Assembly: GCA_002205965.3 (NCBI GenBank)
Contig: NADL03000054.1
Location: 248,001-312,000, forward strand
Direction of reading: 5' to 3'
From: Kappaphycus alvarezii
Lineage: Eukaryota > Rhodophyta > Florideophyceae > Gigartinales > Solieriaceae
Length of the DNA stretch: 64,000 nucleotides
The translations under genes were made by a program, and so were the position numbers. The notes under the pieces were generated by a model. It was not told the DNA's origin, ran no database searches, and saw nothing but the letters and a program-made list of their open reading frames with translations. Below, piece by piece: positions 31,775 to 43,235 of the stretch. Position 1 is the stretch's first letter, and every line of letters starts with the position of its first letter.

Positions 31775-33360
31775 TCATACAATCTGCAACCATTCAACGT
31801 AATCTCTGAAAAAATGATGGGCAACATCAATATGCTTGTTTCGATCAGTTGTGCACTGGTCTTGCGCCAGCTTTATGGCCATATTGTTATCACCAACAAT
31901 TGTAGTGCACTTCTGAGCGAGCTCTTGGTCCTGGCAGAGCTTCTTAATCCATAGACCTTCGCGAGTAGCCAGTGCTTGTCCTATATATTCCGCCTCTGTG
32001 CTAGACGCGGCAACTACGTTTTGCAACTTAGATTTCCGAGAGAAAGCGGCACTACATATTAAAAAAGGATAACAGTTTGTGGATTTCCTTGTGGCCTCAC
32101 CAGCTCAATCAGAGTCAGTATACCCAGTGACCCTTAATTCATTATCTCCACCTTGATAGGAAATACCATATTCTCTTGTATTTTCCAAGTAACGAAGTAA
32201 TCGTTTCGCCGCTGTCCAGTGATCTTCCGTAGGTGTACTGTAGTGTCTAGATAAAAAGCCAACAGCGAACATAATGTCGGGACGGCTTGTAACGGCAAGA
32301 ACATCAAACAGCCAACTAACTCCCTGTATGGACAGTTAAGTAAAGCACCGCTGATCTTATTTACGAGCTTCATGGTCGTTTGATCCATTGGCGTCTTAGA
32401 TGGATTAGCAAAATTCATGCGAAACTTGTTTAAAACCTTGCCAATATACCGAACTTGATTTATCGTTACTCGTTTCGCTCTATTCCTATACCCAGGAAAT
32501 ATTTCGCTCCTTTCATATCATGTAGATCAAAGTTACTTCGGACCATAGACTTGACTTTCTCACATATCTCCTGGTTTTTGCAGAAATAAATACATCGTAG
32601 ACATAAACAGCAACTATTACGAGAGTGCCTTCCATTTCGTGGAAATAAAGACATGCATCTGCTGAAGACTCCTTGAATCCGAGACTGATCATGACTCTTC
32701 TAAATTTCTTCCCCAATGTTCGCAACGCTTGCTTAAGTCCATATATACTTCTGAGTAGTCTCCAACTTTTGCCATACCACGTTGAGTACCCGAACATACT
32801 CCTTAGTGGTGGTGGTAATTCCGGTGGCTCGAGATATATTTCTTCTTCTAATTCTCCATTTAAAAATGCAGTCTTAATATCTACCTGCTCGAGTTCGTAG
32901 TCTTGCGCTGCTACATAATAAAGTAGAAACCGGATAGTCAAGAACTTCGTAACTGGAGCGAACACTTCATAGTAATCACACCTTATTCTTGTGTAAATCC
33001 TTTTGCTGCAAGACGTGCCTTGAACCGTACTATTTTTCCATGGGCATCTGATTTAATAACAAATATCCACTTCGGTAGGATAGCCCCTTTACCTTTCGGC
33101 AATTCACTGATCTTGTAAACGCGATAGTCTGTGATGGACTGAATTTCGGTTTTCATTGCTTATATCCATTCCTTTGCATTTGGACCATTCAAAGCTTCTC
33201 CCATTGATTCGAGTACTTTGTTGTTAGAGTAATTGTTAATTTCTTCGATGGAGAGAAAAGCTAACATAGAGTCATATGTAAGCCTTTCGGGTGCCTTCAA
33301 GACTCGTTTAGAAATAGTAGGAATGTGAGTCAATAAATCCAGTCTTTCTTCTACCAACCT
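31775..33360 (-). pseudogene. copia RT and RNase H region, degenerate
   Basis: Minus strand. RT blocks from VDIKTAFLNGELEEEIYLEP near 32880, LLRSIYGLKQALR near 32740, and the active site as YVYDVFIS (YVDD lost) near 32595. RNase H follows with VVAASSTEAEYIGQALATRE near 32005 and KHIDVAHHFFRD near 31830. Several frame changes and stops separate these blocks. The upstream piece at 33160-33357 is the linker before RT. Confidence 0.88.
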
Positions 33361-34069
33361 TTCAATATCTGTATCTTCAATGTAAGAACTTTCATTAGAA
33401 TTAGCCGTAATGGACTTGTCAGGGCCTCCTGCTTCGGGCTCAACGGGTTCCGTTGTTTCTGGTTCATGTCACTCGAAAGTGGCATGACTAGAATCTGTTG
33501 ATGATTGATTAGAAAATTCCTCCATAAATTTTACATCTCTTGATACAATCACTTTTGAGTATGACAGTATCTATATGCGATACGCGTCATTACCGCTATA
33601 CCCGACCTGGATCCCAGCCCACGTTCGAGTGTCTAATTTTCCTTCTACGTAACGTTTTGATTTCTAGTTTGTACCTTAGATCCAAATATTCGCAACCTTG
33701 ATAGGTCCGGTTTAGAGTCATAGATTATTTCGAGCCGATTTTTTCTTCCGAATCTCTCATGTGTTGATGCCGATAATGTTCTATTTCTGATATAGTTCAT
33801 CGTTGCGACTGCCTCCGCCCATAAATGCCCACACTCCTCGAGATTATTTATACTTTTGAGCTCAGCATGTATACTCCTTGTTCCTTCCTTTAGAGTTCGA
33901 TTTTATCTCTGTGCTCTTCCGTTGGATTCCGGTGAGTACGGGGGTGATATTTCGTGGGATATACCACGCTTTTTGAATAAAACTTCTGTTTCTTCTGATC
34001 CATACTCTCCGGCACCATCTGTTTTGACATAAACAATCTTCTTCTTTGTTATGTTTTCTGCTAAATTAA

Positions 34070-35761
34070 TTAATGCTTCCAGTGCCTTAGGAGCCTCATC
34101 CTTTTTTTCAGAAACTTAACCCAGGACGTGCCACTTGCGTCGTCAAGGAGAATTAAAACGTATCGTGTACCACCAAGCGATATAACCTTCATCGGTCCCA
34201 TTATATCAGAGTGAACAAGCGCCAATATTTCTCTGTACTTTTTCGACTTTGAACGGCATGGGACTGCTGCCTGTTTACCCTCACAGAATTTCAGGCATGC
34301 ATCCCCTGTGGACTTAATATTATGCACTTCTTCTAGTCTATCGGCCACTGCGTAGCGAATCATTTCTAGTAGAGTATTTTTTGCAGTGTGACACATATGT
34401 ATGTGCATGAAATTGAGTTGATTAGAATTCCTTGCGGTTAGCATTACCTTCGGTGCCGATTTATTGCGAACGGTTTGAATGCCTGTTATTTCACATATGC
34501 CGTATTCTTCCGTACTTCCGATCAGGACTGCGTCATTACCTTTGTATGCGACCATTTTGTAAGTATGCGATGGATACTCGAAATGTATACCGGCTCTTTG
34601 TGCGAGCGGTTGAGATATTAAGTTCGTTCCCATTTTAGGAATATATGCCACATTGTTGAGTCGAATTGATTTCCATTCACCGTTGACCTTTTGTTTTAAG
34701 AATACTGTACCATGTCCTTCTATACTCATCTCTCCGTAGTCGGCGGCGGTATTTACGGTACTATTATTTCCGTCCATCGGCCCGTAGTCGAATAATATGT
34801 CCCTCCGGTTTGTCATATGTTGCGTCGCACAGCTATCCATGAACCACTTATTCGACAACATGTCAATACCGGTAGCGAATGCTATACATGCTGGATTTGG
34901 TCCTTTTTCTCCAGGTTTCTTATTTTTCTTTCCTTCATTTAGCTTCCTTATTTTCTCCTCTACCTCACGCGGCGCCTTAAAATGCGGTTTGAAAGCGGAA
35001 GACTCTGGATTAAAATAGAATCGGAAGAACAAATGTCCTTCCCTACCACATCCATGGCAATTGCCAACAAACGGCCTCCTTTTAGTTTTGTTATGGCGGT
35101 TTTCGTGATGGTTTGTGTAGAATGCGGAATTTTTCAATTTTTCACCGCGTTCTTCGATCGATTCTATCTGTTTTTCCCTTATTTCCAGCCTCGATATTGT
35201 CTCTTTAAATGAAAGAGCCGGTGAGTTTTGTAGTTTCGTTTTAATCATGTTGTATCTTCGTCCCAATCCTTGAAATAATGCGAACTTTTTATCATCTGAA
35301 TCCAGCTTATAGTCTGACATTGCGAGCTCGTTCTCAATCTGGGAGATTTCTTCTACAAACGATATCATCATTTGATTTTCTTTCATTCGTAGCCTAAACA
35401 ATTTAGACCGTAATGTGTACTGACTAGCATCTGCCTTACTTTTCTGCATATTTTACAATGCTTTACAGACTTCTTTGGGGTCTTAATTCTGCACTATCGA
35501 CTGCAGAAACTTCGGATCGACATTTAACAGTATTTCGGCTGGGCATTGTTGTTTTAGATGATATTCACTCTTTCTATTTGCGATAACTTGAGGAGAGTCA
35601 TCTTTAGTGACTTCAATATTTATTGCAGAACCTTCTAGGAATCTCCAGAAGTCTCGAGCCTTTAAAATCAATCTTATCTGTAACGCCCAATGCGTATAGT
35701 TCTTATCCGTTCGTTTCTCGATGGGGTACTTGATATTGTTCATGGCGAAATCTGGGCCCAT
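34070..35761 (-). pseudogene. copia gag, protease and integrase region
   Basis: Gag starts near 35761 (MNNIKYPIEKRTDKNYTHW) and continues after a stop into an open frame of about 459 codons. It carries MKENQMMISFVEEISQIENE, a zinc knuckle CHGCGREGH whose last Cys is replaced, protease WFMDSCATQHMT (DSGA changed to DSCA), and the integrase HHCC region (HIHMCHTAKN, CLKFCEGKQ) with the first catalytic Asp in LVHSDIMGPM. The rest of integrase is recognisable but broken between 33500 and 34070. The long open frame shows decay is moderate. Confidence 0.88.
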
Positions 35762-35765
35762 AACC

Positions 35766-36013
35766 TGTTAGAGTTTTGGGTTTGTTGATTCACTGAAAAC
35801 TGAGTGGTATTGTTAGCTACCACTAAGTGAATACAACGATCTATTTTTTTCACCTTATCTATCTTTAGTTTCTAGTGATGGCTTCCACTTATATAGAGTT
35901 AGAGTTGATTGTCCATTGAATAGCTCGGACTATGTCTTACTGTAAAAACTCAATACCGCATGGCTAATATGAATAGATGTGTAAAATACAATGCAGCTGT
36001 ATACAACTTAACA
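35766..36013 (-). repeat. 5' LTR of the copia element
   Basis: 248 bp, same length and ends as 31444-31691, with about 92 percent identity by eye. On the element's strand the sequence after the LTR is GGTTATGGGCCCAG, where a primer-binding site should lie; the tRNA was not identified. Confidence 0.93.
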
Positions 36014-37571
36014 GATGTTAGAACATTGAGCTTGATCACTCCATGTTTCCTATATTGCAAATTGTCCCCCCTGTCCTCAGTTTTTACATCACCTCCATCA
36101 GTGTCCGTCGTATACAGACTCAACATCTGACACGGACTCGTGTCGCCATCTAAAAAGTGGTTCATATTCGCGCTGGTTACGTTTGATGGATTGCTCTCTT
36201 TTTCTTCACCTATCATGGAGACTAATTAACTAGCAGATTGATTGCGAGACAGTTCTACTTGTACTAAATCGTGTTCAATTTTCCGTACTTTTTACTCAAT
36301 ATTGAGTAGTCAGGAGGAACGTAATACGTAAAGATTAAAGCATATCACCAACTCATGTAGGCAATGACCTCAACTCCGGTAGTACACATTTTCTCCCACT
36401 AAGGATTTCGGTGTCCTCTAAATTGTTGATCACACTGCCAAGTAGATTCATCATATTTCAAACGTTACAAGCATATGTGTAATTATTCAGTACTCTAGTC
36501 CAAGAGGATGCATCACGATAGATGACGTGATCTCTGTGTGACATTTACCATCAATTGTGGAAATCACCCTATCTTAACAGTTCAGTGTGTTTTCTTAACG
36601 TAAGAGTGGACATATAAAGAGGAAAGTTGCTATCTCCCAAATTCACTTCAGCTTCCATCTCCTGGTATCGTATCCTCCGTGCAGCTTTTTGAAGACCTTG
36701 AAAGGGTATCCATTAGTTTCACCAACGCGGCTGTCTCGGTGATGGTGATTTGTCCTTTTACAAAAAATTTTCTCAGTTTTTCATTGCCAGTGACAATCTA
36801 GTCAAAAAAGTACATTTCAAGAAACAAAACGTCAGGAAAGGAGCCTTTTGATTGTTAGAAGTAGTGAAATCACTAGAAGATTACCAACTGTTCCTTTCAT
36901 ATCCAACAGTTCTTGTAAAAATTCAAACCAAAAACTTCCAGAACAAACTACTAAGACCTAGAGTGCAGGAGCCAAAGCAGTCTAAACCTCAAACAACGCA
37001 CATGATAAACAACAGTGATACACATATGAACGCAAGTTATGTAACTTGGAGAGGTTGACCAAAAGCAGTGGTACATATGCACATGAAATCTCGAGATTGA
37101 GTTACGTAATCTTACGTTAGAAAAATCTCAAGAAAAATCTTGCAAGTCTAAAAATTATTACAGAAAATAATGAGCACCAAGTAAACTGTAAGCAAGAAGA
37201 GCATAGGAGAAGTATAGAATGGAGTGGAAGAGGCATGAGATAATAACCTATCTAAACTTCGCAAAGCTGGATCGCGTTGAGAAAATTGTAAGATATATGG
37301 TTTGTACTTGACTATGGGGGAGGATACGAATTGTAATTCTTTTAGTTTGAATGCCGGTATATAAATCTTTTTGAACTTGTAAGCTCTGGTTTCTGCTTGC
37401 TATTTCTCGCCATTTTTCAAGCGTAGTATTTCGTTGTGCTCTGGCTACCACCTTCAAAATTAAAAATGATCCCTCTAACTATGTTTTTGGGAGCAGTCCG
37501 CATAGTTTAAATTGTTTTCGTCCTTATATGTATCCAATGGGAATCAATATGACAATCACAGGGAACTAGAG
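36014..37571. other. AT-rich spacer, no gene seen
   Basis: No recognisable motif. Short frames at 36852-37058 (+) and 37248-37457 (-) lack features. Confidence 0.4.
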
Positions 37572-37990
37572 TCATATCCCCTGTCTCCAAGTAGGTATTT
37601 TGCGCTTTTCAAACCAACAAATGAACTGCATGCATTTTGGTGGTTTGGCCACCAACGGACGGGCAAATTGCCTTATTTTTGCTCCCTTTCCCCTATGAGC
37701 ATAAGGATAAGTTCTGTCGACTGCTGCGCTTTCCATGAAAGAACCAAAGGTGGCAATGACTTTCAGAGGTTCAATCGAGAAACGCTTGCAGAACCAACGG
37801 GTAAACTGGTTATAGATCATTTTAGAAGGACCATGCTCCTTCCGGAAATCACAAAATTGACAGCCTGCTTTCAGAGAATGTATGATCCTCGACATCACGC
37901 GCCGATTATCAACCCTGCTGGCACCGCCTTTTGAATGGGGGAGAAGAAGCTCAATCAAAGTCCATGGTTCCTCAGATAAACAAAAAAGGT
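37572..37990 (-). pseudogene. IS5-type transposase, N-terminal part
   Basis: Minus strand, bacterial-type insertion sequence. It begins PWTLIELLLPHSKGGASRVD, then NRRVMSRIIHSLKAGCQFCD, EHGPSKMIYNQFTRWFCKR and AAVDRTYPYAHRGKGAKIRQ. This is the classic IS5-family start: LIEPLLP..GG..RVDNRRV, HVLK.GC.W.D.P..YGP..T.YNRF.RW, then the first catalytic Asp in IDSTYVKAHR, here VDRTYPYAHR. A frameshift follows at about the GRSRGG block. AT drift and frameshifts argue for an old insertion rather than contamination. Confidence 0.85.
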
Positions 37991-38229
37991 GTTACATCAA
38001 ACCCTCCAAATCGTTGATTTGAAATCTGGAATGTAATTTGTCCATTAAATTAACATTTGAAATGAGTTTAGAGCCTAGTAATTGCATGGAAATATCGTGG
38101 AAATGATTGCATCGGTCTGTGGCGAAAATGTTTCACAATTCAATGAGATAAAATGTAATCTACTTTATCTACTTGGTATGGACTCAAGTACCATAAATTG
38201 CTTTTTCTGAAATTATCACTTTAGCTTAT

Positions 38230-38470
38230 CGTACGTACGATAATTTTGTAAAAGAAATTAGGGTGCGTTGAGTATAATCGCGCATTTGTGATTCCAGCTA
38301 CGACGTAGATCATCGCACAGAAAAATTTGTCTATTTTAACGCTTACCATTGTTACACCTCTGAAGTCTTTGAGTTTTTGAAAGAAATTATCGATCATGTG
38401 TCGCAGTTATATATTTCCAAATTGATTTCTAAACAGGCGTCATTCACTGCCCGTGCGCCCCAGATCGCCG
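38230..38470 (-). pseudogene. IS5-type transposase, C-terminal part
   Basis: Minus strand, LRHMIDNFFQKLKDFRGVT followed by KIDKFFCAMIYVVAGI. It matches the IS5 C-terminus (the Y-x-x-R-N-x-I-E-x-x-F-x-x-L-K-D-x-R-R block with the catalytic Glu, here replaced by Asp, then the LARNFLA-like helix). On the minus strand it lies upstream of the N-terminal piece, so the two belong to different copies or a rearranged one. Confidence 0.75.
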
Positions 38471-38637
38471 GACTTGCCCACGTAATTCCGATATACGATC
38501 TGTAATAACAAAACGATCTTCATTCAAAAGAGCCTTCTCAAAAGGAAATTTGAATCATGTTCGCAACGATTTGTGAATCCTGATACTCAACACGCTCTAA
38601 AATAGGAATTTCATTCTTTCATGACCTTTATATAATG

Positions 38638-38694
38638 CAAAAGTTTAACAAAACACAAAAGGCAAAAGTTTAACAAAACACAAAAGTTTAGCAA
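38638..38694. repeat. 25-bp tandem repeat next to the IS remnants
   Basis: CAAAAGTTTAACAAAACAC plus six bases, repeated at 38638 and 38663, with a third partial copy. It lies just downstream of the IS3 remnant. Confidence 0.9.
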
Positions 38695-38735
38695 AAAAGA
38701 CCTGTCTCGTATTTGTGCTGCTCCTTGAAGTCATT

Positions 38736-39637
38736 TTATGCCGCCTTTCTTTCGAAAATCACTCGGTCTTTCCACTGTAATTCAGAATGTCTTCTGCTAA
38801 GATTGTAAAACCCGATTACGTATTGTAATATGGGGATTTCTGCCTCGTTTCTAGTTTTCCAAGATTGCTGCCGCAACAATTCAGCCTTGATACTCTTAAA
38901 GAAAGTATCTACTGCTGCATTGTCATAGCAATTAACGGTACCCTTCATTGATATTTTCAACCTTTGGTCTTGCAAGAGCTTCTACTATTCGTGTGATCAA
39001 TATTGAGAGCCTTGGTAGGTATGATAAATGCACCATTTAGGCGGTTTCCCCAAGCGCAGTCGACATATTAAACACCCTTCTCGCAAGATAGCGTTTAAGA
39101 CGACTACTTACAGCCCAACCAATTACGCCGCGTGAATAAAGATAAAAGATTACGAAAGATACAACCCCTCTTTCTAAGTCCAGAAACAGCTTATATCACC
39201 AGCCTACTTTTAGTTGGGGCGGTCTGAATATAAGTTGCGATACAGCAAGTTAGGCGCGATGTTAAAGTTGTAATTGCTGTCAGTGTTGATTCGGGGAATT
39301 TGACCCGCTGGGTCAAATAATTTTCTCTCCCCACCTTAAACTTCCTGTTTTGTTTCACTTTTAAGTTGTTTTCTCTCATTAAACCGCCAACTTGTCGATG
39401 AAGAGCATCAAAACTGAGGGTCTTTAGTTCCTCTGTCATGTGTGGCCGCCCATTCCTGCCAAGTGACAGAGCCAACTGGTCACCTATATGAGCTAGAAAA
39501 ACCATATCCTTACGCTGACTTTTGCTCATGGGGCGGCTGCACCAGGAGCGGTATCCCCGCTCAATATCATCAACTATTTGACACAGGCGATTCACTGGAT
39601 GATGCGCACGATGTTTACCAATAAAGGCAAATCTCAT
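38736..39637 (-). pseudogene. IS3-family OrfB (integrase core) remnant
   Basis: Minus strand from an ATG at 39637: MRFAFIGKHRAHHPVNRLC, then SRPMSKSQRKDMVFLAHI, LHRQVGGLMRENNLK and VKQNRKFKV. It continues broken through LFTRRNWLG and AWGNRLNGAFII to ISMKGTVNCYDNAAVDTFF, KSIKAELL and IGFYNLSRRHSELQWKDRV, ending FERKAA. This is the complete IS3 OrfB order with the terminal S-x-x-GN-x-x-DNA...FF-x-x-x-K block that carries the catalytic Glu. Stops near 39190 and frame changes inactivate it. Confidence 0.92.
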
Positions 39638-39691
39638 TGCTTTTGCCTCGCAAAGAACATTTTTGCATTCCGCTAGGCAATTGATATTCAT

Positions 39692-39949
39692 TCAATTGCT
39701 AATCTGGATCCAATTTAGAATTTCCCTCTCCTCCCAGAGCAAGCGGATTTTTCGCAACTCGGAAAGCTCGCGTTCAATATCGCATTGAGTTTCATGTTTG
39801 TTACCTGATTTTTCACCCGCTCTTATCCATATCGCCAAGGTAGAAATGTCAATCCCTAAATCCTGCGCCACTTGCTTGCAGGAAAGGACGCTTGTCAAAG
39901 CAATCCGAAATACTTCTGCCCTAAATTCATCCGTCTTTGGTCGTGCCAT
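39692..39949 (-). pseudogene. IS3-family OrfA remnant
   Basis: Minus strand, ATG at 39949 (or 39955): MARPKTDEFRAEVFRIALTS, CKQVAQDLGIDISTLAIWI, IERELSELRKIRLLWEEREI. This is the OrfA helix-turn-helix plus leucine-zipper tail. Its spacing to OrfB is as expected for IS3 elements, which make the transposase by a -1 frameshift between orfA and orfB. The open frame continues upstream to about 40063 with unrelated-looking sequence. Confidence 0.9.
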
Positions 39950-40063
39950 TGACATTTCGTAATTGTCGAACGATTTAATTGCGGCTTGCACAAAGTCTTG
40001 ACGACCATTTTGAACTATAGTAGTGCTTTGCTTGTCTTCGAAGGCGTTTGTAATCATTCGCAT

Positions 40064-41139
40064 GAGAATGAGAAACGATTTATCATTTTAAACACCCAAA
40101 ACGCGAGAAACGACGCCGGGATACCCGAAACGCTTGAAGTCTTCTTCAGCGTACTTGTTCTCAAAGATCAGGCGAATCGTTTGATCAATAATTTTACTTG
40201 CGAATTGATTGAGTAACGGTTGGACACTGCGAGTTTTCAATTGAGTGTTACCAGCGTGAAGCGCGTCCAAAATTGAATGCCAGCCCAGCAAATTGTTGTA
40301 CCCACTGGTAAGAACTTGTCCCAGTTACGACTGATGCAACCAAGCTGAGCAGAAGCAACTTTTTTGTTATTCAACATAATGCGTTCCTTACGATAAGCGA
40401 TCAGAATTGAAGCACTAGGATGGGGAAAGATGTCTCAAACTCGTAACCGAGCTTTCTCAGAATTTCTCCGAATAGTTTGACTCATCCCTGCATAATGTCC
40501 ATATCTACTGTTGTACTTTCGCTGAAATTATTGATTTCGGAGCGTCCAGCAGTGAACCCCCGTGCTTCAAGGATTTGGGCATTGGAACCGCTTTTTTTAG
40601 TAAGATCCTCAGGTAGAGGTTCGACTGACCGGCACCAATCAGGGTTATATTCTTATTTTGTAAATCTTCCCCAAGCGTTCCAAAAAAACAGACTTTTCCC
40701 CCAAGCCACTTGGCGTGATAACATTGCGGCATGTCCATTAACTCGAGGCTGAAAAGCCAACAGGGAATTGAGTTGATGGCCATTCGAACATAGCTTTGCT
40801 TCAGGGGTTTTCACGATGGTTACACACGGCTTTTAACTTGCACTAAATCTCGCAAGCAATGTGAAACTGTAATGTTGCTTTGACTTTCAATCATGTTCAA
40901 ATTTAGCAGCATGAAGTGTACAGAATTGTGGATATCTAAATTTTTCTTGCAAAAGGCAACGTACTTTCATCGCACAGCAACGTTTCAACCCAACATCTCC
41001 CCATTTCAACTTAACACCGCAAAATATAGCAAGGTTATACATTGCCAAAGGTGACCGTTGAACAGCTGAAAGACATCTATTTTTCTACCTTTTCTTACTC
41101 TATCCACCTCAAGAACAAAAAATAAAGGCAGGACAAACG
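40064..41139. other. Unassigned, possibly bacterial-derived flank of the IS3 remnant
   Basis: Minus-strand frames look protein-like: FENKYAEEDFKRFGYPGVVS near 40120-40180, LNNKKVASAQLGCISRNWD near 40350, and EILRKLGYEFETSFPHPSA near 40410-40470. I cannot name a family. They follow each other in one direction with frame changes, as a decayed gene would. Confidence 0.35.
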
Positions 41140-43235
41140 CTCTTCTTACAAGATATTAAAGATGGTGTCGGTCAGGCGCCATCGAAGGTTCCGCAGCTGC
41201 CGATGAAAGGTAATCGGATTCATCACGCTAAAGCTTTTTAGGAGCAGGAGAGATCTCCCTCGACGAAAGATCGATTCCTTTAAACCAATCAGACTTTCCT
41301 GCTTGTGCTTTCGCTGACGGAAGCACATCGGACACTCCCAGGGATCTATTTATTCCCCTCCTTCGCACACTCCGGGGCCCCGCCTTCCTCCATTTCTTGG
41401 ATATCCTCCGGAGCCAATACCACATCTTTTGTACTATCCGTTTCCATCATACTGGGCACTGGCTCTGGAATCTTTCGTCCCGCTGATGGCTCGACATCAC
41501 TGATCGTTAGTGGCTGGCAGAAGTACCCCTGTGGCCCCACGACGCGCGCTGAAGCAGCTGCAGGCCCTCGAATGATATCTGGGAACCTATCTTGTCGCAA
41601 TAATCTATGAGCCTGAGCTTCGGTTTCGAAAATTACCTCCCTCTTCCACGGATCATAACAGATGAAATACAATGCTCCTTCTTTTCGGGACCTCCGTTAC
41701 GGTTACCATGTTGGCTATTCCGTGACGGAACTTGCGCCAGCTCTCTCTGGTCAATTGCATCCTTAATATGCACCCAATCTTCGAACCACCCTTCGCTAAG
41801 AAGAAGACGTAGTACGTCAGCTCAGAGCCCCTCAAGGGAAGCTCGCACGCGAGGTGTAATCCACCATAGGTTAAAGGTGTCGTGGACCTCACACAGGATG
41901 AAGTATAGAACTGATATTGCCCACCCTGTGAAGTTCATGGCACACTAGGCCAACGGGGGATCGGCAAGAACACGTGAGCCATCGCAAGCGAACAACGGCG
42001 GAAGCTTCGCTCTTACAGCCAAGTGAACTTCCTAGTCTTCCCTCTAAAGGGGAACTAGAACGTAGCGAGATCGAATTGAGTTCCAGTGGAATTATTCCGT
42101 TTTCGGCTTATTCCACTGAATAATTTATCCACGCTTAGACCGATAACGTAGATCATATCTCACTATTCTCTCCCGAAAGATAGGTTCCGCTTTCGTTAGT
42201 CGCCTGTAGTCCGGAGGAAGCACCTGGTGCTCAAATAACTGCCTGTGGTGCACATCAGCCATTTTTCCGAGGCGATACTATTCCGTAACCATATCATCAA
42301 TCCGTATGAGAGAGTGGACATAGAGAACTTCCATTGGAGACTGAGCTCACCAAAAGTACATTTGAAGAAAACCAAGATCCAAAAACATTGACCCTGCGAA
42401 TAATATGAGCTTGTCTACAAGTCTTGCAACATGATTAGTGCGCTAAAATCTACGCGATGGCACAGGATCCCAGCGGCCCAGTAGCCACCGGCCACTGAAT
42501 TTTACTAACTCGATTGAGAACCCCGCCAACGGGTGTAGCTGCGGAACGTCTCTATGTAGTCGAGATACCAGGAGTTTAGCTACGGAAGGCACGCAATTTG
42601 CACGGGGATATTTCGCCATAGAGATATCCTCTAGATCTGGTAGCGCAGGAAGGCGATTCATGGGCGCAAGAGAGGGTAATGGCAGCTCTGTGCCGTTTTT
42701 TTACCTTCGCAAGTTGCGAGTGCTGCCGCAGAACTATTTAGCTATGATAATGGTTGATAACAGGCGCGCGCAGTTTGAAATGTACCGCCCGTGCGAGACA
42801 GTTTGTCTGGTTGACCATGCCTTCAAGCTCACTGACCCACGGAACGCTCGTATGGCTGCAACGGCTTTCGGTACGCTGCTACAGAAGTCCATAACTGAGC
42901 ATCATAGCGTTGAACCCAGTGACAAAGCGTGCTGCAGGAAACCTTGCCCATCCACCAAGGTGTGCTTGAGTTCAACATAATCTCACTGTTCCTAGATGGC
43001 GCCGCTGCCGAGAGTATAATCGACGCAGAAACGGCACGCGTTAGGTCCGCAACCCACATCGGGCCCTGCTCACTCAAGCTCACCAGATCCTGCTGCCGCC
43101 GCGACTAGGCTTTCCTGCTTAGTCAAACCGCCCGTCACAAAGTTAGCTCTTGGGTATTAATATTGTGGGATCTTTCAGCGGACACCCGTTGTACTAATTC
43201 CATAAAGTTCTTCTCCTTCGCTAAGAAGGAAAAAA
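41140..43235. other. Unassigned stretch with degenerate coding look
   Basis: Minus strand, 41346-41672 reads YDPWKREVIFETEAQAHRLL and ends in an acidic tail (DVVLAPEDIQEMEEGG). Upstream, 41653-41892 reads ELTYYVFFLAKGGSKIGC and IANMVTVTEVPKRRS. These could be one broken gag-like or host protein. 42440-43083 has frames on both strands without motifs. GC is higher than in the neighbours. Confidence 0.35.

Larger units (their letters stand above)
31444..36013 (-). mobile_element. Complete but inactive Ty1/copia retrotransposon
   Basis: A 4.57-kb element on the minus strand with two LTRs of exactly 248 bp and internal gag-protease-integrase-RT-RNase H order. Flanking pentamers GAGGT (31439-31443) and GATGT (36014-36018) differ by one base, consistent with an aged 5-bp target-site duplication. 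The LTRs differ at about 19 positions by eye. Its sequence differs from the copia remnant at 1-2234, so they are distinct families. Confidence 0.92.
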
